This document shows, in pieces, positions 14,613-19,051 of a stretch of DNA of 19,051 nt. The stretch is from positions 1 to 19,051 of the forward strand of contig JAADDN010000180.1 in NCBI GenBank assembly GCA_013153895.1. The letters run 5' to 3'. The notes under the pieces were generated by a model. It was not told where the DNA came from and did not search any database. It saw nothing but the letters and a program-made list of their open reading frames with translations. The DNA is from Thermoproteota archaeon (GTDB lineage: Archaea > Thermoproteota > Thermoprotei > Thermoproteales > Thermocladiaceae). The translations under genes and the position numbers were made by a program. Within the stretch, counting starts at the first letter, position 1. The number at the start of each line of letters is the position of its first letter.

Positions 14613-15243
14613 GCTTCATAATATACAAGTAGAGCCGAAACCTGTAGATGAGGGCTACCTAGTTAAAACACATGGCAACATCCACATTCTCGATATCTTT
14701 ACCTGTAACATCTATATTCTAGCAAATAGAAAAGACATGTCTACCCTCCTAAGAGATGTTTCAAAGAGCATTATCCTGCTTGATGATGATTCTGAGGCTA
14801 GATGGCTCATTGCTAGATGGCTCATTACTGCTGTAGAGCATAGTGTGTCGGTACTCTCTAGACATATGTTAATTCTTCCACCATTACCATACTATCATTA
14901 TGTGACACCGCATCTAGAATATGTAGATGATTCAGGAACCTGGATATGGGACATCTATATTCGTGAGAGAGATAGAATCAGCTATAGGAAGCCTAGACGT
15001 AGACTAGTGAGGACTATTGCAGTATTTCTAGGCGCATTAGACGATTATTACTTCCTCTATGAGACGGCTAGTGGAGAGAAGATGATTGTTGACTATCTTG
15101 CTCACCTAGTCTTACAGTCCTGTAGTAATAGTAGACACATATCTGAGATATGTAGTCTCTTTCTAAGACAGGGATTGAGAAGTTACTTACATTATCACTA
15201 TCTTAACTTTCTAGCTCAACTTAACTTGATGAGATATGAGTGA
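14542..15243 (+). CDS. Unknown protein with in-frame 15-bp tandem duplication, 233 aa
   Basis: The family is unknown. It appears soluble, with strands and helices and an aromatic-rich centre (LPPLPYYHYVTPHLEYV, DDSGTWIWDIYI). A perfect 15-bp tandem repeat gives ARWLIARWLI near residues 86-95. The start is uncertain: ATG 14542 lies 71 nt inside the preceding gene; GTG 14572 would shorten the overlap to 41 nt; the next ATG is at 14737. The stop overlaps the ATG of the RHH gene (ATGAGTGA), so those two are probably translationally coupled. Its place between the VirB3-like and RHH genes suggests a part or accessory of the transfer machine, but nothing in the sequence proves it. Confidence 0.65.
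   Translation: MVRIRISLDTVLEERSSKLAHVYELHNIQVEPKPVDEGYLVKTHGNIHILDIFTCNIYILANRKDMSTLLRDVSKSIILLDDDSEARWLIARWLITAVEHSVSVLSRHMLILPPLPYYHYVTPHLEYVDDSGTWIWDIYIRERDRISYRKPRRRLVRTIAVFLGALDDYYFLYETASGEKMIVDYLAHLVLQSCSNSRHISEICSLFLRQGLRSYLHYHYLNFLAQLNLMRYE
14797..14826 (+). repeat. 15-bp perfect tandem duplication
   Basis: GCTAGATGGCTCATT occurs twice back to back (14797-14811 and 14812-14826), in frame inside the 14542 gene, so it duplicates five residues (ARWLI). Such a perfect repeat is most simply a recent replication slippage. Confidence 0.85.
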
Positions 15244-15715
15244 GGATAAGGTTAGAAAACTTCTAGACCTTCTCAAGGCTGCATCTAGAGCTTATGCTCA
15301 TGTTGGTAAGTGGAAGAAGATTACTATCAATGTTCCAGAGGAGACATATAAGCAGATACGTAAGATAGCTAAGGAGCTTGGTATACCATATACACGATTT
15401 CTAACATATCTAGTAATGTTGTTCATAGGTACTGGACTACTATCCGATAATGCTGAGATCATTGAGAAACTTGACAAGCTTCATGAGAAGATTGATAGAT
15501 TACTCAACGAGATCGAGAAACTTAGAGAGAAGATGAGTAAAGTACCGATAACGGAGCCTAGGTCAGTAACAACAGTTACTGAAGAGGAGAAGACGAGGAA
15601 AGAAGAAACTACTGAGACTGTTAGAGAGAAGGGCTCAGGTTTCGATGTTCCCGATTTTCTACGTGATAATCCGTGGGTACAGGTTATTAGAGGGAGAAGT
15701 AGGGAGAGGTTCTGA
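15236..15715 (+). CDS. Ribbon-helix-helix and coiled-coil protein, 159 aa
   Basis: Residues 27-68 (KKITINVPEETYKQIRKIA, then LGIPYTRFLTYLVMLFIG) fit the strand-helix-helix pattern of MetJ/Arc-type DNA-binding dimers. A heptad coiled coil follows (about 73-101, IIEKLDKLHEKIDRLLNEI), then a disordered Thr/Glu linker (105-132) and a short conserved-looking tail (FDVPDFLRDNPWVQVI). The ATG overlaps the previous stop by 8 nt (ATGAGTGA). It could be a repressor of the locus, with the palindromes near 15145 or 17193 as possible sites, or a DNA-binding adaptor for the transfer machine that docks through its tail. The domain call is by pattern; the tail function is inference. Confidence 0.7.
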   Translation: MSEDKVRKLLDLLKAASRAYAHVGKWKKITINVPEETYKQIRKIAKELGIPYTRFLTYLVMLFIGTGLLSDNAEIIEKLDKLHEKIDRLLNEIEKLREKMSKVPITEPRSVTTVTEEEKTRKEETTETVREKGSGFDVPDFLRDNPWVQVIRGRSRERF

Positions 15716-15745
15716 GTCTTTTCTCAGTTAGTCTCTAAGCATCCT

Positions 15746-17086
15746 GTGGACGTAGATATACGTGAGGAAGTGCGTGATGTTGTCAGAGCGCTGGTAAGGT
15801 TCTTTGGGTGGGAGCATGAGGAGAGGATTCGTGTCTATGTTGCTGCTCAGCTAGCTGGGCTACCAACACTGTTAGCTGGATCACATGGCTCTGGTAAGAC
15901 TACTCTAGTAAAAGCATTCTACAGCTGCATCAGGATACGTGACGGCGATGATTATAGACCTGTTAAGACTTTCATGATGCTTCTCAAGGAGAGGCATACA
16001 CCGACAGACGTCTTCTACCGCTACCATATTCCATCGTTACTACAGGGTCGTGAGGTTGTTATTGCTAAGGCTATAGCTGCAGAAGCAGTTTTTCTAGACG
16101 AGGTCTTTGCTAACGAGCTCATACTAGCAGCACTAAAAGATTTTCTCGAGGAGAAGATATATGATAGGTTTGAATGTAAGTGGATGTTCTTCACAGCTGC
16201 AACAAACCCACCAAACCAGTTCTATCAGAACATTCTAATGCTACGTAATCTCGCTGATCTAGATAGGTTTGATATTGTGATAGAGTGGACTCATAGGACA
16301 GGTATCTACCTTACAGAGCTAGTAGAAAACACAGCGAGAAGCAAAGAGAGACGTACGCTACCGGACCTACCTGAGATACATGTTGATGATATAGAGAGGC
16401 TTCGTAGAGAGATACTGAGTACTAGAGTAGGTGAGGACTTCCTAAAGAGATTATGGTTGCTTGCTACCTGCTTATCAACGTGCGTCTACTCTCCAGTACA
16501 TGAACGTGATACATATACTATAGTTGACAAGTTTAGCATATATAGTAGATTACCGTGCGAGACCTGTAAATACCAGCACTATTGGGCATGTAAGTATGCT
16601 CTAGCACCAACAAGATTCATACGCTCATGCATTGCTCTAGGCAAGGCATTAGCCTGGCTTGATGATAGAGAAGTCGTAGATAGTAGGTACTTCATGACAG
16701 CTGCAAGATACAGTCTACCACTACGATTAGTGCCAACCAGACAGGATGTAGAGCAGAGGTATCCGACACTTACCTCACTAGTAAATAACGTGCTCTCAGA
16801 ATTCATGCAGTACTACACGACAAGCTGGTCACAGTATAGGGACTACCTCATGAAACTGTTAGAGAAGTATGTTAAGGAGGGTGATATAACAGGAACAACA
16901 CTACCAGTAGAAGACCCCATCACAGCCCTAGTAGACTCACAAGTCAAGGCTAACCTAAGAAACATTATTATAGAGATGATAGAGAAGGCGAGCAATGAAG
17001 AACTTGAAGAACTTAGAAAGATCGCGTGTGAGAAAGTTAGGAAGTTAATAGATAGAGAACTTGAGAGAAGAAAGAAACGAGACTAG
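15746..17086 (+). CDS. MoxR-type AAA+ ATPase with cysteine cluster, 446 aa
   Basis: AAA+ motifs are in order: Walker A GSHGSGKT (45-52), Walker B AVFLDEV (114-120), sensor 1 ATNPPN (152-157), an arginine-finger-like DLDRFD (171-176) and sensor-2-like LAPTRFIRS (286-294). This is the MoxR/RavA layout; such ATPases work with VWA proteins to remodel or mature target complexes. Between the ATPase core and sensor 2 lie Cys 242, 246, 271, 274, 282 and 294, with a CETC pair, suggesting a bound metal or Fe-S centre. Residues 350-446 are a helical tail (LLEKYVKEGD, EELEELRKIACEKVRKL). The start is GTG at 15746, 30 nt after the RHH gene. The SWIM and VWA partners follow. Confidence 0.85.
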   Translation: MDVDIREEVRDVVRALVRFFGWEHEERIRVYVAAQLAGLPTLLAGSHGSGKTTLVKAFYSCIRIRDGDDYRPVKTFMMLLKERHTPTDVFYRYHIPSLLQGREVVIAKAIAAEAVFLDEVFANELILAALKDFLEEKIYDRFECKWMFFTAATNPPNQFYQNILMLRNLADLDRFDIVIEWTHRTGIYLTELVENTARSKERRTLPDLPEIHVDDIERLRREILSTRVGEDFLKRLWLLATCLSTCVYSPVHERDTYTIVDKFSIYSRLPCETCKYQHYWACKYALAPTRFIRSCIALGKALAWLDDREVVDSRYFMTAARYSLPLRLVPTRQDVEQRYPTLTSLVNNVLSEFMQYYTTSWSQYRDYLMKLLEKYVKEGDITGTTLPVEDPITALVDSQVKANLRNIIIEMIEKASNEELEELRKIACEKVRKLIDRELERRKKRD

Positions 17087-17183
17087 GAGAGAAAATATAG
17101 TACACGCTCTTCCTCTTCCCCTTAGGAAAACACTTTCTTTCTCTTTCCTCTCCTTCACTCATACTCTTTCATCTATTAACTAT
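17087..17183 (+). terminator. Pyrimidine-rich terminator region
   Basis: After the MoxR stop the plus strand is nearly all C and T from 17107 to 17172 (for example CTCTTCCTCTTCCCC and CACTTTCTTTCTCTTTCC). Such U-rich tracts end archaeal transcripts. The end of the gap (CTATTAAC, 17173-17180) may contain the promoter of the SWIM gene. Confidence 0.45.
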
Positions 17184-17201
17184 CTAGTCACATGTGACTA
17201 G
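17184..17201. promoter_or_regulatory. 18-bp perfect palindrome over the SWIM gene start
   Basis: CTAGTCACATGTGACTAG is identical to its reverse complement and covers the GTG start at 17194. By chance about 0.07 such palindromes are expected per window of this size. It is placed where a bound dimer would block transcription start or leader, so it is a strong operator candidate. Confidence 0.6.
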
Positions 17202-17754
17202 TGAGAAGACACAGTATCAGGATACTGTTGCTAGCAGTAGCAGTGTCGTGAGGAGGCTTCTAGGTCTGTTAAATGCTTTCCTAAAGAGTAAGGGGCCAGA
17301 TATTGTAAGTATTGTTAGGGAGGTCTGTAAGAGTGTTGAGACTGGTGTCAGCGGTAGTATTAGGAGGTTTAGTAGGGTAGAGGTCTTGAAGACGTTCTAT
17401 AAGTCTCTCATGAGAGGCTACCTATATTATAAGCGTAGCAGCGTTCTAAGGCTAGGCATAGTACTACTGAGATCAGGGAAGATATATGATGTAGAGTTCA
17501 CGTTTAGCAAAGAAGAAGGGAAGTGGAGACTAGCTAGATCCTGCAACTGCACTAGCTATCAAGCAGGAAACTACTGTGGCCACGTTACACTAGGACTCTT
17601 GACACTGGCAATGCTTGAGGAATCGAATATAGAGGAAATAGAGGTAGAGAAGGGAGAGCTAAGAAAACTCATGGGAGAAGTAAAGCTTAGGAATCCGGTC
17701 CTGGATCTAGAGAAGCTACTTAGAAGAGTAACATATCTAAGACTACTACTCTAG
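17194..17754 (+). CDS. SWIM zinc-finger protein, 186 aa
   Basis: The motif RSCNCTSYQAGNYCGH (Cys117, Cys119, Cys128, His130) is the CxC...CxH SWIM zinc finger, preceded by a beta-hairpin-like stretch (KIYDVEFTFSKEEGKWRLA), the usual context. SWIM domains bind DNA or proteins. Genes for SWIM proteins are known beside MoxR and VWA genes (for example E. coli yehQ with yehL and yehP), which is the case here. Residues 1-85 are helical; the C-terminal 40 residues are charged helices. The start is GTG at 17194, inside an 18-bp palindrome; the ATG at 17192 is followed directly by TGA. It is convergent with the VWA gene. Confidence 0.75.
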   Translation: MTSEKTQYQDTVASSSSVVRRLLGLLNAFLKSKGPDIVSIVREVCKSVETGVSGSIRRFSRVEVLKTFYKSLMRGYLYYKRSSVLRLGIVLLRSGKIYDVEFTFSKEEGKWRLARSCNCTSYQAGNYCGHVTLGLLTLAMLEESNIEEIEVEKGELRKLMGEVKLRNPVLDLEKLLRRVTYLRLLL

Positions 17755-17869
17755 ACACACTCATTCTAGTTAAAACCTAACACACTCTTCTTTCCCCAAT
17801 ATTACGATATTAGTAACATACGACTAGAAAGAAAGAGAGTGTTTTTCCCTGAAGAGGAGGGAGAGTGTG
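17755..17869. terminator. Convergent intergenic region with inverted repeat
   Basis: TAACACACTCT (17778-17788) pairs with AGAGTGTGTTA (17862-17872), a perfect 11-bp inverted repeat spaced by 73 nt. Rightward transcripts also meet CTTCTTTCCCC and a T5 run near 17842. It separates two convergent genes, so bidirectional termination is the simplest reading; no ORF or RNA gene is seen in it. Confidence 0.45.
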
Positions 17870-19030
17870 TTATTCCTCTACTAGTGGTCTTAGCCAGGTA
17901 GTATCTTCAGGTTTCTCTACTAGGTAGATGTTGAGCTTTTTCCCACTTTTCACAGCTATGTTTCTAAATGCTTCGAGTGATCTCTCACTATTGTGGTCTG
18001 GTACTAAGCATATTACTATTTTCTTAGCGGAACATTCTGCTAATACTCTAGTTAACACGTATGTTGTTCCTGGACTATAGATCTCTCCAAAGTTTACGTC
18101 AGTTATCATATATATGACATCTACATCATCGTTTACTACAGTCTCTAACGCTGGCACAATCCTCGTTATACCGATCGGTGCAAGTTCCCACACTCTTGAC
18201 AGTATTTTCAGGACAGTGCTCACGTCTGTAAGCTTAGTCCAGTCTGTTACTATTATCGGTCTCTCGTTGAATGCTACTATCTTTATGCTGCCCCTCTTCA
18301 TGTATATGTATGATACTAATGTCGTTGTCATGAGTTTAGCAAGCACATGCTTCCTAACTCTGCTATTAGGTACGTTCTCTATCATGCTACCTGAAGTGTC
18401 TAGTAGGATAGCTAGCTTAGGTTCTGCTAGCCTATATCTACCTCTAACATTTAGTGGTCTCCTGATAGTCCTGAGAGTAGTTACGTTAGGTATCGCTATA
18501 CCATGAGTAGTCACAGTAGCTTCAATATCTAGATCAGCAATATCATCACCAATCCTCCATATGGTAAGCCTCTCCCTACCATGTGAGCAACATGTTGCTA
18601 CTGATGTAGCTGGAGCTACGGAGAGAGGAATCAACCCAAGCCTCGATACAAGACGCAGTAGAACCCTATCCCTAACATCTCTCTCATCAACCTTAACAAC
18701 ATTCTCAACCATGTCACTTACCTCACCGCTAGCTGACCTAGCCTTCTCAAGATACTGCATGACTAGGAGAGTACACTTCTTCAAGTCACCATAATCCTCC
18801 TTTGTTAACAGTAGTTCACATGCTTCAGCTAGATCATCAATAGTTAACCTATACTCAACATCGTTAGCATAGAACCCTAGATCACTATTATGATTGTCTC
18901 TACTAGAGTTTGCGATCTTAGATAGGTCAAGTATCTTAAGAACATCTAGATAAAACCTATAGATGTCATGTGAAATCTCTTCAAGACTTTTCAGCTCTAG
19001 TCTCGGCTTTCCCTCTAAGATATGTTTCAT
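17870..19030 (-). CDS. VWA-domain protein with complete MIDAS, 386 aa
   Basis: Residues 201-386 form a von Willebrand A domain: LAILLDTSGSM contains the MIDAS DxSxS (211-215), with the Thr of GITRIVPAL (about 289) and the Asp of MITDVNFGE (311) completing the metal site. The N-terminal 200 residues are helical and charged. Proteins of this kind pair with MoxR ATPases (RavA-ViaA, YehL-YehP); the MoxR here is encoded 0.8 kb away with a SWIM gene between. It has no signal peptide or TM and so is cytosolic. No other ATG occurs in the first 90 codons, so 19030 is used; a TATATAA element lies at the window edge. The CC pair near 147 is unexplained. Confidence 0.85.
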   Translation of the reverse strand: MKHILEGKPRLELKSLEEISHDIYRFYLDVLKILDLSKIANSSRDNHNSDLGFYANDVEYRLTIDDLAEACELLLTKEDYGDLKKCTLLVMQYLEKARSASGEVSDMVENVVKVDERDVRDRVLLRLVSRLGLIPLSVAPATSVATCCSHGRERLTIWRIGDDIADLDIEATVTTHGIAIPNVTTLRTIRRPLNVRGRYRLAEPKLAILLDTSGSMIENVPNSRVRKHVLAKLMTTTLVSYIYMKRGSIKIVAFNERPIIVTDWTKLTDVSTVLKILSRVWELAPIGITRIVPALETVVNDDVDVIYMITDVNFGEIYSPGTTYVLTRVLAECSAKKIVICLVPDHNSERSLEAFRNIAVKSGKKLNIYLVEKPEDTTWLRPLVEE

Positions 19031-19044
19031 ATGTCTTAGAAATG

Positions 19045-19051
19045 TTATATA
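19045..19051 (-). promoter_or_regulatory. Possible TATA box for the VWA gene, at the edge
   Basis: Read on the minus strand, TATATAA lies 15-21 nt before the ATG at 19030. The spacing is a little short for a leaderless start, and the element may extend beyond the window, so this is tentative. Confidence 0.3.

Noticed and set aside
12353..15243. Complete conjugative plasmid transfer region
   Set aside because: No relaxase, coupling protein, large channel protein or origin-like repeats are visible within the window.
1..19051. tRNA, rRNA or CRISPR arrays
   Set aside because: Gaps between genes are short and none shows a tRNA-like fold, rRNA sequence or regularly spaced repeats.

Overview
The window looks like chromosomal or integrated-element DNA from a hyperthermophilic archaeon, most likely of the crenarchaeal (Thermoproteota) side. 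What points there: arginine is mostly AGA/AGG and isoleucine often ATA; there are no clear Shine-Dalgarno sites; TATA-like boxes lie about 20-30 nt before several start codons (leaderless transcription); pilin, PulE-type ATPase and TadC-type proteins have an archaeal arrangement; and several predicted exported proteins are rich in cysteine. No rRNA, tRNA, CRISPR array, transposase or recombinase gene was seen. Species cannot be told from the sequence alone.

Layout. (1) 1-3633: a partial gene leaving the left edge, three unrecognised cytosolic-looking proteins, an exported cysteine-rich protein and a cysteine-rich partner. (2) 3652-4420: a two-gene minus-strand unit of small charged/coiled-coil proteins. 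(3) 4466-9052: a type IV pilus-like cassette with a class III signal-peptide pilin, a multi-spanning TadC-like platform, a second pilin-like protein with no leader, a ParA/TadZ-like ATPase and, convergent to them, a PulE/TadA-type ATPase with a degenerate P-loop. A short G+C-rich hairpin flanked by 12-bp direct repeats has interrupted the end of the ParA-like gene. (4) 9128-12340: four unrecognised genes, one with a long acidic linker and one resembling a winged helix. (5) 12353-15715: a VirB4/CedB-type ATPase divergent from a small two-TM VirB3-like protein, then an unknown protein carrying a 15-bp tandem duplication, then a ribbon-helix-helix/coiled-coil protein. (6) 15746-19030: a MoxR-type AAA+ ATPase with a cysteine cluster, a SWIM zinc-finger protein and, convergent, a VWA (MIDAS) protein.

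How it might work together. The pilus cassette has the parts to export and polymerise pilins. The VirB4-like ATPase with its VirB3-like neighbour belongs to the DNA-transfer family that includes the crenarchaeal Ced system. Finding both within 11 kb, with no relaxase and no obvious VirB6/CedA-size membrane channel, suggests either a DNA-uptake or transfer apparatus of unusual composition or two neighbouring surface machines. The MoxR/SWIM/VWA trio matches a known association (for example E. coli yehL-yehP-yehQ) of chaperone-like remodelling complexes. Whether it acts on the surface machine is inference.

Genes are tightly packed and change strand often. Convergent pairs overlap or nearly touch, and divergent pairs share promoter cores. 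There is no gene-free stretch above 300 bases; the longest gaps (about 107 and 115 nt, near 17.1 and 17.8 kb) hold pyrimidine tracts, a palindrome and an inverted repeat.
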